This document shows positions 16,422 to 25,407 of a stretch of 64,000 bases of DNA, piece after piece. The notes under the pieces were generated by a model that was not told the DNA's origin, searched no databases, and worked only from the letters and a program-made list of their open reading frames with translations. This stretch comes from an uncultured candidate division Zixibacteria bacterium. GTDB taxonomy: Bacteria; Zixibacteria; MSB-5A5; GN15; PGXB01. Within the stretch, counting starts at the first letter, position 1; each line of letters opens with the position of its first letter. The position numbers and the translations under genes are program-made. The stretch spans positions 128,160 through 192,159 of the forward strand of contig CALAMC010000048.1 in NCBI GenBank assembly GCA_937925655.1, read 5' to 3'.

Positions 16422-19400
16422 TCACGGGCAATTCGGAGCCGGACCGGGCGGCACACCGTATAAGTAATCAATCAAATATAAAATGTCTATCAGGTTGACA
16501 TCGCCATCGCCGTTGACATCGCCGGATTCAATCGGGTCCGGTGCATTTCCGGGCGGGATGCCATATTTATAATCGATTAAAAACAGAATGTCGAGCAGGT
16601 CGACGTTGCCTTCATCGGTGACATCGCCGCAAATAAAGCCCGCATTGATAACGAGGTTAAATACTCGCTCATCGTGCGAGCCAAGAACATCGTCACAACC
16701 GGCAGTAAAATCAATAGTCAGTTCAGCCACAGGCGTACCGGATAAAAGGCCGGTTGCCGACAGGGTCAGGCCGGTGCCATCAAGGTCGGCATTGACATCG
16801 GTCCAAACCAGCGCACCCATGCCGCCGTTTGCGGCCATTTGGAAGGAATATTCTTCCCCGGCAACGCCGTCGGGAAGCGATAACGTCGTTATTTCAACGG
16901 CAGAGTTGATTTCGAACTGAAAAGGTTTTTCTTTTGTCGCCCCGACCTGATCCTGCACTACGGCGGTAAATGAAATCTCCCCGGATACAACGGGAATGCC
17001 GGTGAGAACGCCGTCATCATCAAGTATCAGCCCCGTCCCGGCCAGATTATTCAGTTTATCCGCCCAGGTTATAGCGCCGGTACCGCCGGTAGCGCTCAAC
17101 GTCTGATTGTAGGCGATGCCTTCCGTCCATTCGGGCAATGATATGGTCGTAATGGCCAGCGCCGGATTAATAGTTATTTGGAGCGATTTTTCCCCGGAGG
17201 CGCCAACCTGATCGGTCGCAAGGGCGGTAAATTCGATCAGTCCGGACACCGATGGTATTCCAGAAAGTTGTCCCGATGTGCCAAGCGTCAAGCCGCTACC
17301 GTTCAAGTCGCCATATTTGTCGGACCAGGCAATTGATCCGGTGCCGCCGGTCGATGCCAGCGTCTGCGAGAAAGCAAAACCTTGTGTCCATTCAGGCAAT
17401 GAAGATGTGGTCACTATGATGGACGGATTTATGACAAACGACAGCAATTGTTCATCGGTGTTGAGAGCTTCATCGGTAACCTCGGCGGTAAACGATATAG
17501 TGGTCGATGACGATACCGTCCCGCTTAAAAGACCGGCAGAAGATAAAGTCAAACCGGTGCCGACCAGATCGCCATATTTATCAATCCAGGTCAGGCTCCC
17601 GGAGCCTCCGCTTGCCTGAAGTTGCTGGGTATAGCCATGACCGGCCGTCCAGTCGGGCAAATCGGTGGTCGTAATCACCGGAGCCCCGGCGCATATGTAA
17701 CCGGTTACAATGACATCATCGATATTCCAGCCGCAGTAAGTCCAGGCACCATCGGTCGTGCCCATCGTCCAGCGCAAATATACGGTCGGTTGGCCGTCGG
17801 CGATAGCCGAAATATCGATATCCATCGCAACCCAGCCGCCGTCGTCGATAGTTGCTCCATTCTGCCAGACCGTTGTCCAGGTCGAACCGTTATTGCTGAC
17901 GCGGACATAGGCATGGTCATAAGAAGGCTGTTCGACACCCAGCCAGCGCCAGAATTTCAGCCGCGTATTGGCCATTGCGGAGCAATCTATAACCGGACTG
18001 GTCAGATGCCTTTCCGGCATATAATTTTCATAGCCGCCGCTCAAGTTATAACCATAGACATTACTTCCGGAGTGACCGGACGTGGGATCAGGGCCACCGT
18101 GGTCACCCGAACCTCCGGTAGGTGTCCCCCGCTGCCAGTTGCCTCCGGAGACGGTCCATCCCCGCGCTGTTTCGAAATCATCCTGAAAAGCCGTCAGAAC
18201 CTGTGTTGCCACCGTCGGTTTATATGCCAAAGCCGGATCGGGGTAATATATCCTCCCCCGCGTTTCTTCTTCGGCGCTCATATAGTATTCGATTAAATCA
18301 CCGCAGCCCAATGGGGGCAATATAGCCGTATAGCGGTTATTTGACGATTGCGGCATAGCCACCGTCTGCACAGCACCGCCATTTACTTTATAATGCAACT
18401 GACCCGTTCCGGGAACGGGCACGCCGCCCGAAGTGCCGACGGCATTGACGCCGATGGATGTTTCCACCCCCGGCAAAATATACTCCGGGGGAGCACCGTC
18501 ACGGAAGATAAACTCCAACGACGGCACCGGGACATAATACCCGTCCACATAATAGGCCGTCGCCACCGATGCCTGCACCATGCGCGTCATGTAATCGAAA
18601 TTCATATGGGACGTGCTGTCCTGATACGTGTGATATACGGTCGAGAAGACATATTCGAAAGGAAACGCGATGTCATAACCGTTTTGCGAAAAGGGATAAT
18701 GGTCGGAAGCCGAGATATTCCCGCTGAAATGACCGGCGATATCGATACCGTCAAGCGATGCCGCCAGATCCCGCCAGATATCGACATAAGTCGTATCCGT
18801 TCCGTGATACAGTTTGGCGTCGCCGTCGTTGTTTTCCGCACCGCACATATCGAGGTTGAGCATCATGACAATGCTATCGCCGGCGGCGGCGGCGGCATTG
18901 GCATAATGCCAGGAACCGTATAAACCCTGCTCTTCGGCATCGAACAGGATGTAAATGAATGTCATATTGGTTTCGATATCGTTGAGAATGCGGGCCATCT
19001 CCATGACCGCGGCCGTGCCGGAACCGTTGTCGTCCGCGCCGGGCGACCCCGCAACGGCATCACGATGACCCCCCAGCACAATTTGATGATCCGGAAACGT
19101 CGTCCCGTACTTAACTCCGACCACATTGTACGCCTGACCCAGGCTGGCGGTGAAAGTATCAATATAGACGGAATCGAGCCCGAAGTTTATCAGGCTGTTA
19201 TATATCCAGTCGCGCGACAGATAATTGCCGGTGGTGGCCGTTCGACGGTTCGGAAATGCCTGCAAAATGTGAACGTAAGAATACAGCGAATCGTATTCGA
19301 CCAACGATATCACCGAATCCAACGTGATCGAACGCCCATCTTTTTGCATGGATAATTTGACCGGTTCTTTATATATCACGCGCAAGCCGCGTACGGGAAG

Positions 19401-19784
19401 CGGCGTCAGACCGGCATAACCAATCTGATCGGGCGTGATACCGCCGGGGACATAAACCAGACGGATACCATCTTCTTCATGAATAACATCATATGGGGCA
19501 TTTTCGTCCGGTGCCAAAGAAGCATCAACCGCCAGTTTATCACGGTCAAGAGCGGAAGCGATCAGGCGGCTGTTTAAATCATTTATTCGGAATATTTCAT
19601 CGGTCCCTTCTTTGGCCATGACCAGATAAGCCCGATCGAGCCGAACCACGGCATCAAAACCGGTATTTGTCAAGCCCGCGGCGTCATTTTGATTGTTAAT
19701 TTCGACACGATATAAGTCATCGGCCAGGGCCGGGGACGCCAGAAACAGAATCATCGATATTATAATTTGTACACCTCTACGCAC
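16422..19784 (-). CDS. Secreted M28-family metallopeptidase with Ig-like repeats and paired dockerin repeats
   Basis: 1120 aa. Signal peptide (IIISMILFLASPALA). The M28 zinc-aminopeptidase domain spans about residues 160-425 with ligands His240 (LGGHRDAV), Asp251 (GADDNGSG), the catalytic Glu pair 284-285 (FDAEEQGLYGS), Asp312 (NLDMCG) and a late His (VYHTYQD). A jelly-roll-like segment follows (about 530-695), then four Ig-like repeats of about 85 aa (about 700-1045), each starting ITT-x-LP-(D/E)W and holding GTGLTL. Two dockerin units end the protein. It would cut peptides outside the cell or at the surface. The GTG start has GGAGG 8 nt upstream. It follows the deiminase gene by 28 nt, so they form an operon. 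Confidence 0.88.
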   Translation of the reverse strand: MRRGVQIIISMILFLASPALADDLYRVEINNQNDAAGLTNTGFDAVVRLDRAYLVMAKEGTDEIFRINDLNSRLIASALDRDKLAVDASLAPDENAPYDVIHEEDGIRLVYVPGGITPDQIGYAGLTPLPVRGLRVIYKEPVKLSMQKDGRSITLDSVISLVEYDSLYSYVHILQAFPNRRTATTGNYLSRDWIYNSLINFGLDSVYIDTFTASLGQAYNVVGVKYGTTFPDHQIVLGGHRDAVAGSPGADDNGSGTAAVMEMARILNDIETNMTFIYILFDAEEQGLYGSWHYANAAAAAGDSIVMMLNLDMCGAENNDGDAKLYHGTDTTYVDIWRDLAASLDGIDIAGHFSGNISASDHYPFSQNGYDIAFPFEYVFSTVYHTYQDSTSHMNFDYMTRMVQASVATAYYVDGYYVPVPSLEFIFRDGAPPEYILPGVETSIGVNAVGTSGGVPVPGTGQLHYKVNGGAVQTVAMPQSSNNRYTAILPPLGCGDLIEYYMSAEEETRGRIYYPDPALAYKPTVATQVLTAFQDDFETARGWTVSGGNWQRGTPTGGSGDHGGPDPTSGHSGSNVYGYNLSGGYENYMPERHLTSPVIDCSAMANTRLKFWRWLGVEQPSYDHAYVRVSNNGSTWTTVWQNGATIDDGGWVAMDIDISAIADGQPTVYLRWTMGTTDGAWTYCGWNIDDVIVTGYICAGAPVITTTDLPDWTAGHGYTQQLQASGGSGSLTWIDKYGDLVGTGLTLSSAGLLSGTVSSSTTISFTAEVTDEALNTDEQLLSFVINPSIIVTTSSLPEWTQGFAFSQTLASTGGTGSIAWSDKYGDLNGSGLTLGTSGQLSGIPSVSGLIEFTALATDQVGASGEKSLQITINPALAITTISLPEWTEGIAYNQTLSATGGTGAITWADKLNNLAGTGLILDDDGVLTGIPVVSGEISFTAVVQDQVGATKEKPFQFEINSAVEITTLSLPDGVAGEEYSFQMAANGGMGALVWTDVNADLDGTGLTLSATGLLSGTPVAELTIDFTAGCDDVLGSHDERVFNLVINAGFICGDVTDEGNVDLLDILFLIDYKYGIPPGNAPDPIESGDVNGDGDVNLIDILYLIDYLYGVPPGPAPNCP
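16650..17690. repeat. Tandem Ig-like repeats inside the M28 gene
   Basis: Four about 255-nt coding units reading, in the protein, ITTTDLPDW, VTTSSLPEW, ITTISLPEW and ITTLSLPDG. They are diverged in sequence, so they are old protein-level repeats and not a recent DNA duplication. Confidence 0.8.
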
Positions 19785-19812
19785 CTTGCATACCTCCGTA
19801 TATGAAAATCAA

Positions 19813-21669
19813 CTAATTAGAACACTCCGGCGCATCACCCGGAGGGTCACCGTACAAGTAATCAATTAAATACAATATATCGAGCAAATTAATGTTGCCG
19901 TCGGAGTTGACATCGCCGATCGCATACGGCTCGGGGTCGGGACCGGGGGGCACATTGTAAATATTGGCGATTAGATACAGAATGTCGAGCAGATCCACAG
20001 AACCTTCGCCGGTGGCATCACCGCAGGTATAGACGCGAATCACCACGGACTTTTGTGTGGCATCAATGCCATCACTGCATGCCACGTCAAAGGAAACATA
20101 AGGGCATTCGGCGGGCGCGATTCCTGTTAAGGTATCATTGTGAACGGTCAACCACGCGGGCAAGCCGATGTATGAAATCATATGCGCCGAATCATCAGGG
20201 TCATCGATGGTTGGGTAATATTTGAACGACTCGCCCGACCAGGCATAAATGGTATCGGCGCCAAGAATTTCGGGCGGATAATTCACAACCGTTTCATGGG
20301 GCCAGGTCATACCGATATAGGGATGATTTTCGACCCGACCGGACTGATCGGCCGCACGGATAATATATTTGATGGACGTTCCGGGCGCCTGGATTGGAAT
20401 ATATCCGACTATCGAATCGGATTTGTCCGCAATCGACATAGGAACACTGATAAACGGCCGATCATTTAGGCTGTAATAAATTTTCAAGGAATCTTCAATC
20501 AGGGCTTCGCCCGAACAGGCGGCAATTTTAGTCCCCACCAAAATACTGCCGGCAGCCGATACCCGGACAGGCAACGGGACATGCTTTATACTCAACATAT
20601 AACGGTCAGGAACCCCCATAGTCCGGCAGTGGATAGCGTCGTCATCGAGCCAGGAGCCGGTAAATCCCAAAATCTCGTAGCCGGGCATGGCGTCCTGATA
20701 GGTTTGTATGGCATCGTCATCATAACTGTTTCCGAAAATCGGGACAAAGACTTTATTATTTAAAATCAAGCTGTTGGTGTAAGCGGTTCCAGTGGGACAA
20801 TACACGCGGACAATGTTATATGGTCTGCCCCATGGTGATATTTGCTGCGATAAATATGCGGCCCGGGCGTTTAATAAGGCGTAACTGGGATTGGATGGCG
20901 GCACGTCTTTGACCAGAATTGTGCCCGGATTCAACAGCTTGGCCCAGCAATCGATATGATGAATCCCGCCGGATTCAATATAGGCCAGAACGGTATAATC
21001 ATTGCCCAGATATGCCTTCATTATGGAATCGACCGCTGCCGAGGACAATGACGGGTTCTCATCATAGACCAGACGGGTTGAAAATGACCGGCCAAGACCG
21101 TCGGACATGTGATTGCCGCCGGTGTGAATCAGATCCATGCCGTAAACGGTCAGCCCCCAGAGACTGCCGATCGTTTGCGGGATGACATCATCGAGCGGCC
21201 GCGGGCGGTTGTAAATATGATCGACAATGGCCAACTGCTCATCTTCAAAAATAAACCAAGGGCCATAATCGCGAGTCCAAATGGAGTTAGTCGCGGCAAT
21301 TATAAACTGGGTGTTGCTCATGTTGACACCATTGGCGGCGTAGCTGTTGCGGGCGGTGGTTTCTTGTGAAGAACTTCCTACAATGGTGGTCACCATGACG
21401 TCTTCCGACATTTCTGCAATCAATGAGTAGGATATTCCCAGCGGCCAGCGGATAATGACGCCTTCCGAAGGTTCCCATTCGGCGGGATTGCGAAGAATGC
21501 CGCCCGGAGCCATAGTGGCCTTGTGGGCGATGCCGATTTCATCGAGGCGGAGAAGCTCGTCCTCGGTCAGACCGATGGGGAGATTGTTCTGGTCATTTTC
21601 CTCCGCGGATAAAATCGGGGCAGTAATAAAAAAACTGATCAGGGCGAATAAGATTAAGAAATACTTCAT
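19813..21669 (-). CDS. Secreted agmatine/peptidyl-arginine deiminase-type protein with paired dockerin repeats
   Basis: 618 aa. Signal peptide MKYFLILFALISFFITAPILSA-like. The deiminase domain (about residues 60-370) shows WTRDYGPWF, HTGGNHMSDG, GGIHHIDCWAK and the catalytic cysteine of AIHCRTMGVPDR, the set seen in the PAD_porph/agmatine deiminase family, which hydrolyses guanidino groups to ureido groups with ammonia release. A beta-rich linker leads to two dockerin units (GDATGEGSVDLLDIL and GDVNSDGNINLLDIL). Its extracellular location and dockerin tail suggest action on protein arginine or peptides rather than free agmatine; this is inference. ATG at 21669 is the likely start. The M28 gene follows. 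Confidence 0.82.
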   Translation of the reverse strand: MKYFLILFALISFFITAPILSAEENDQNNLPIGLTEDELLRLDEIGIAHKATMAPGGILRNPAEWEPSEGVIIRWPLGISYSLIAEMSEDVMVTTIVGSSSQETTARNSYAANGVNMSNTQFIIAATNSIWTRDYGPWFIFEDEQLAIVDHIYNRPRPLDDVIPQTIGSLWGLTVYGMDLIHTGGNHMSDGLGRSFSTRLVYDENPSLSSAAVDSIMKAYLGNDYTVLAYIESGGIHHIDCWAKLLNPGTILVKDVPPSNPSYALLNARAAYLSQQISPWGRPYNIVRVYCPTGTAYTNSLILNNKVFVPIFGNSYDDDAIQTYQDAMPGYEILGFTGSWLDDDAIHCRTMGVPDRYMLSIKHVPLPVRVSAAGSILVGTKIAACSGEALIEDSLKIYYSLNDRPFISVPMSIADKSDSIVGYIPIQAPGTSIKYIIRAADQSGRVENHPYIGMTWPHETVVNYPPEILGADTIYAWSGESFKYYPTIDDPDDSAHMISYIGLPAWLTVHNDTLTGIAPAECPYVSFDVACSDGIDATQKSVVIRVYTCGDATGEGSVDLLDILYLIANIYNVPPGPDPEPYAIGDVNSDGNINLLDILYLIDYLYGDPPGDAPECSN

Positions 21670-21759
21670 GTTAATACCGGTTGTCGTACCTGCGGCCAAC
21701 CTCCAAACTGCAGTAAATGGGCATGTAACCTAAAAAACGGCCGCAACTTCATTAGGCTC

Positions 21760-21787
21760 AATATAATAGATAAGTTATATTTGGCAA
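21760..21787 (-). promoter_or_regulatory. Promoter of the deiminase-M28 operon
   Basis: Minus strand: TTGCCA (21787-21782), 16-nt spacer, TATATT (21765-21760), leaving a leader of about 85 nt. Confidence 0.6.
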
Positions 21788-21830
21788 TATAAAGTTTAGC
21801 GGGTTTTGCCGAAAATTCTTATGGAAATTA

Positions 21831-21916
21831 TGCCGGAGGCCGGATTTGAACCGGCACGCACTTTACAGTGCAAGGGATTTTAAGTCCCTGGTGTCTACCA
21901 ATTCCACCACTCCGGC
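21831..21916 (-). tRNA. tRNA-Leu (anticodon TAA)
   Basis: 86 nt with the long variable arm of class II tRNAs (GCACTGTAAAGTGC hairpin). Acceptor GCCGGAG/CTCCGGC, anticodon stem AGGGA/TCCCT around CTTAAAA, T stem GCCGG/CCGGC, discriminator A. Confidence 0.96.
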
Positions 21917-21925
21917 ATGCGTTGG

Positions 21926-21954
21926 ATTATAATGGGTCAGACAGTTGCGGGCAA
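21926..21954 (-). promoter_or_regulatory. Promoter of tRNA-Leu
   Basis: Minus strand: TTGCCC (21954-21949), 17-nt spacer, perfect TATAAT (21931-21926), 9 nt before the tRNA. Confidence 0.75.
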
Positions 21955-21989
21955 GTAAAAATCAAGGCATCTTCGGCCATTGTTATATC

Positions 21990-22160
21990 CACAATATAAA
22001 TGATCCCCTTTGACACCATATACGGCACTGGTGACGACGATGACGATGCGGCCGACGTCGGCATCATTATTAATATCGGAGCCATCGTTATCAACATGGG
22101 CGATACCGTGGTCGACGGAGTCATTGTCGTCGTCGGCATGGTTGGCATAGATAGCGATGT
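21990..22160. repeat. Low-complexity GAC/GTC-rich tract beyond the AbiEii stop
   Basis: A degenerate run of GAC, GAT, GTC, ATC and GGC triplets (for example GACGACGATGACGATG) just downstream of the toxin gene. Frames through it give only low-complexity peptides (runs of D/I/V or T/S/M), so I do not call a gene. Confidence 0.5.
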
Positions 22161-22170
22161 CCTGGTATTT

Positions 22171-23160
22171 TTAAAGAGTATTGATTTCAATCTCGAGGTT
22201 TTTAAGACCATTTATAATTTCATTAAAAGCCGGAACCGCCCCGAAAAGCATCGATTTCATAGAGTCATAGTCTTTTCTCAATTCGGTGATGTGGTACAAG
22301 GCAGGTTGGAGTATCAGACTACCCGGTCTGGCCTCTTCGAACTTAGCCCAAGGACAGCGATAAAATTTCATTTTAAATCGAACAACTTGGTTTAGAAGAC
22401 CAATCTCGTTCAAAGCACTGGTTTTAATAGGCAGGCGGCTTAGGCGATATAAATCATAATAATGCCTGGAATAACGTGCCGGGAGCGGCTTATCGTCGCC
22501 ACGATGAGCTTCCTGATGCAAGATAGTGGCTTTTTCCCAGAATGTGCGCTCCGCCACCACAGTTTTAACCAATGTGTTCCCCCGAGTAAGCAGGCGCGGA
22601 AACTTTTCAGCCGCAAATGGGCAGATATCTCTTTGTTCATTGGGCACTGATTCAGCCAATGGCCCAATTTCGAGAATTATCCGGGGTCTGATTGATTCAA
22701 GCGAAAACGCCCTCGGATAGCCGATGATTACACTTTGGTCTTCCGTCCATATTTCGATTTCGGTCCCCAAACGATTTTTCAAATCGGTGGCCATGGCCGG
22801 GGCGAAAGTTTGCATCAAATACTCCGCCGTCCTGCTGTTGGCTTCTTTGCCGAAAATGTCCTGCTGTGTGGAACTACGGTCCTCCCAGGGTTCATCAGCA
22901 GCATAGCCGAGCAGTTTCCAGTCCAGAATTAAATCGATATCTTCTGAAAATCGCTCTATGGCGCGATACGCTTTTGACAGACTGGTGCCACCTTTAAAAA
23001 TCAATTTATCTTTCCAGGGGCTTTCATGGAACAGGTAGTCAGGCACCCAGCATACCCAGAAGTCCTTCTCGATGATTGCCTCATGCACATGCATTAACTG
23101 GCTGGTGGCTGTGAACAAGTCCCGCCGGTCTTTTGCCGATCGCCGGGCAAAATCACGCAT
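22171..23160 (-). CDS. AbiEii/AbiGii-type nucleotidyltransferase toxin
   Basis: 329 aa. The signature FKGGTSLSKAYRAIERFSED-type segment followed by IDLIL (about residues 54-78) is the nucleotidyltransferase core of AbiEii toxins; further conserved parts are RTFWEKATILHQEAHR and YSRHYYDLYRL. These toxins transfer nucleotides, for example onto tRNA ends, and block growth when released, giving type IV toxin-antitoxin or abortive-infection activity. The start overlaps the antitoxin stop by 8 nt. The catalytic GS-equivalent (GGTS) and the Asp residues are intact, so it should be active. Confidence 0.9.
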   Translation of the reverse strand: MRDFARRSAKDRRDLFTATSQLMHVHEAIIEKDFWVCWVPDYLFHESPWKDKLIFKGGTSLSKAYRAIERFSEDIDLILDWKLLGYAADEPWEDRSSTQQDIFGKEANSRTAEYLMQTFAPAMATDLKNRLGTEIEIWTEDQSVIIGYPRAFSLESIRPRIILEIGPLAESVPNEQRDICPFAAEKFPRLLTRGNTLVKTVVAERTFWEKATILHQEAHRGDDKPLPARYSRHYYDLYRLSRLPIKTSALNEIGLLNQVVRFKMKFYRCPWAKFEEARPGSLILQPALYHITELRKDYDSMKSMLFGAVPAFNEIINGLKNLEIEINTL

Positions 23161-23776
23161 GGCCGGCCTCGCGTTCTTCAGCCAATCGTTTGATTATTTC
23201 ATAAACCCATGACGTGACATAACGCGCCTCGCGGGCCGCTCGTTTTCGGTCCTTTATATCCAATTTCATGCGAAGCCCGGTAATTATTTTTCGGTCGATT
23301 TTATTCTCACCCAGGGTTTTCAACGCCTGAACCAGCAGGGCCGTTTTGGGCGAAAGAATGGTTGTTTCCTTGTTTGCCCGATGCTTGAACGAAAGCGCCC
23401 CCCCGCTCCATTTGTATGTCTTGGACGGGCCATCACTGAAATACTCCCATTTGGCCGGGATCTGTGTCGATAAACCAAGGAGATTCAGGGCGGTTTCTCC
23501 CGACGGCAATATCGTCCATCCATGCGCGCGCGCTATAGCCTGCGCGATGGTGTCAGGGTTCGGTCCAGCCGGGCCATTAAGCAATTCACTATGCGCCGGA
23601 TATTCATAAACCCCCCGCATCAGACGGCGGGTTGTGCCTTGCCTGGCCAATCGGGCCAGAGTCTTTTGAGCATTTTCAAAGCTGGTCAGGTCAAGAAAAT
23701 CTTTTGGAGTAAAGACGTGACCCCTTCCGTAACCATATATTCTTGCAAGTATTTGCTGTGCTCCTGTTTGTAACAT
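23153..23776 (-). CDS. AbiEi-type antitoxin / transcriptional regulator
   Basis: 207 aa. The N-terminal winged-helix-like part (GYGRGHVFTPKDFLDL, LARLARQGTTRRLMRGVYEYP) matches the regulators paired with AbiEii toxins, with a C-terminal domain continuing through ETALNLLGLSTQIPAKWEY. Known members repress their own operon and counteract the toxin. ATG at 23776 is chosen: the frame extends 20 codons further, but those codons lie in the operator and -10 box. AGAGGA lies 11 nt upstream. It overlaps the toxin gene by 8 nt. Confidence 0.85.
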   Translation of the reverse strand: MLQTGAQQILARIYGYGRGHVFTPKDFLDLTSFENAQKTLARLARQGTTRRLMRGVYEYPAHSELLNGPAGPNPDTIAQAIARAHGWTILPSGETALNLLGLSTQIPAKWEYFSDGPSKTYKWSGGALSFKHRANKETTILSPKTALLVQALKTLGENKIDRKIITGLRMKLDIKDRKRAAREARYVTSWVYEIIKRLAEEREAGHA

Positions 23777-23792
23777 ATTATTGGTGTTCCTC

Positions 23793-23824
23793 TTGTCCGG
23801 AAAAATAGGTATTATTCCGGACAA
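23793..23824. promoter_or_regulatory. Palindromic operator of the AbiE operon
   Basis: Inverted repeat TTGTCCGGAA (23793-23802) and TTCCGGACAA (23815-23824), 12-nt spacer, arm centres 22 nt apart. It covers the -10 box and the spacer, the expected place for AbiEi autorepression. Each arm also contains the self-palindrome TCCGGA. Confidence 0.7.
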
Positions 23825-23830
23825 AGTCAA
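23802..23830 (-). promoter_or_regulatory. Promoter of the AbiE operon
   Basis: Minus strand: TTGACT (23830-23825), 17-nt spacer, TATTTT (23807-23802), overlapped by the inverted repeat. Confidence 0.7.
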
Positions 23831-23930
23831 GTCCAATTTATGCCCTTTTTATTAATATATTTACATGTGTATCAGATTGTTTCGCCAAAAACATAAATAC
23901 CCGGGTCGTCCAAAATGGTCAGTTGAAAAT

Positions 23931-25310
23931 TTATACTTTCACTTCCAGCCATTGGCCCCGGCGGTAGTACCAGTAAAAGGCCAGCGATGACACGGCGGTC
24001 GCGGCGGTAAGACTCCACCATACAGCGTTCTGGTTGAAATTCAATATCTGGGTCAAAATATAAATGGCCGGGATTTCTAAAAGCCATGAATGGCCGATTG
24101 ATACTACCATAGCCGGCGTATTCAAGCCGACCCCGGTGTATATCTGCTCCAGCATAATATAGATGCCCACAAATGGCATCCCGACGGCAAGAATCCTCAA
24201 TAAAACGATTCCATAGTGAATGGTTTCGGGACTTTCGAAATACAGGCGCATTATAATCCCGGCTCCGAAAAAGATAACCAACCCGCATATTGCCATAATT
24301 CCCACCGCCAGAAACAGTGCCTGATCTCCGGTTTTCTTGGCACGGTCTTTTTTCAGACTGCCCAGATTATGTCCGATAAGCGAAGCCAGGCCCAGCCCGA
24401 TGCCGACCAGAATCATGACTCCCAGCGATGTTATCTGAGTTCCAACACCATAGGCCGCTACCACCGAATTACCGAACATGGCAATCATCGGCATGACTAA
24501 AAGCCTTCCGCCAGAGAAGGACATCGATGAAATCCAGGCGGGAATACCGATTTTTAGAAGGCGGCAGGCCGATCCGATCGACACCGGAATGCGCCCCTTC
24601 AGATGCAATCGGACATTGGTCGTACCGTTGAAAAAGAGGGCCATTCCGATTATAAATGCCAGAGTATAGGAAATCACCGAGGCGACCGCCGCGCCGACCA
24701 CCCCCATAGCCGGAAATCCCAGATAGCCAAAAATAAACAAGGGATCAAGGACAATGTTCAGCAAAGTCGAGCCGAGCATAATGCCCATTGCCATATTGGG
24801 ATTGGCGACACCCCGCATGGCGGTATAAACGGAGAAGGCACAGTAGGAAAACCCCATACCCAGAAAAATGATGCGACCGTACTCCACTCCCATTGTAATG
24901 GCCTCGCCCCTCGCCCCGGCCAGATAGAGCATATCCTCGACAAAGAAATATCCAATTATGCCGAACACCAATGCAAACGTCCACTTAAGCAGAAACGTCT
25001 CTTTTATGGCCGCTTCGGCCCGGTCAAAATCCTTTTCGCCATAGCGTCGTGATATAATCGCCACCGACCCGGTCCCGATAAGCTGGTTGAAAGAGAAGAA
25101 AAACCATAGTATATTGGAAAATATGGTTACCGCCGCAACTGCCGTTTCCCGTTGCGGCAAACCGGCCAGCCAGTACATATCTGCCAGTGAATATAGATGA
25201 CCGGACATAAAACCGATCATCGACGGCAAGCCCATTCTGACGATTGCGCCAATAACCGAACCCTTGGTGAAATCCGCAGTGGTTTTATCTTTTGTGCTTA
25301 CATCCTGCAT
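23931..25310 (-). CDS. MATE-family efflux transporter
   Basis: 459 aa with about 12 helices in two related halves, as in NorM/DinF-type antiporters that export cationic drugs with Na+ or H+. Typical parts are VIGAIVRMGLPSMIGFMSGHLYSLADMYW-like N-terminus (ADMYWLA corresponds to the conserved D-x-x-FVG region) and GVGTQITSLGVMILVGIGLG in the second half. ATG at 25310 is preferred; the longer frame opens inside the -35 box. There is no strong ribosome site. Confidence 0.88.
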   Translation of the reverse strand: MQDVSTKDKTTADFTKGSVIGAIVRMGLPSMIGFMSGHLYSLADMYWLAGLPQRETAVAAVTIFSNILWFFFSFNQLIGTGSVAIISRRYGEKDFDRAEAAIKETFLLKWTFALVFGIIGYFFVEDMLYLAGARGEAITMGVEYGRIIFLGMGFSYCAFSVYTAMRGVANPNMAMGIMLGSTLLNIVLDPLFIFGYLGFPAMGVVGAAVASVISYTLAFIIGMALFFNGTTNVRLHLKGRIPVSIGSACRLLKIGIPAWISSMSFSGGRLLVMPMIAMFGNSVVAAYGVGTQITSLGVMILVGIGLGLASLIGHNLGSLKKDRAKKTGDQALFLAVGIMAICGLVIFFGAGIIMRLYFESPETIHYGIVLLRILAVGMPFVGIYIMLEQIYTGVGLNTPAMVVSIGHSWLLEIPAIYILTQILNFNQNAVWWSLTAATAVSSLAFYWYYRRGQWLEVKV

Positions 25311-25326
25311 ATAATCAATTGAGGCC

Positions 25327-25355
25327 AATATATGGCAGATCGCCGCAATCGACAA
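25327..25355 (-). promoter_or_regulatory. Promoter of the MATE gene at 23931
   Basis: Minus strand: TTGTCG (25355-25350), 17-nt spacer, TATATT (25332-25327), giving a very short leader of about 10 nt. Confidence 0.55.
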
Positions 25356-25407
25356 TCACAATGTAGACGGGCATCTATGGATATATAATGAAATGCAAAT
25401 AGACGGA

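Noticed and set aside
21927..22395. Open frames on both strands through the low-complexity tract
   Set aside because: Peptides are only D/I/V or T/S/M runs, one is antisense to the toxin gene, and the -10 box of tRNA-Leu lies inside.
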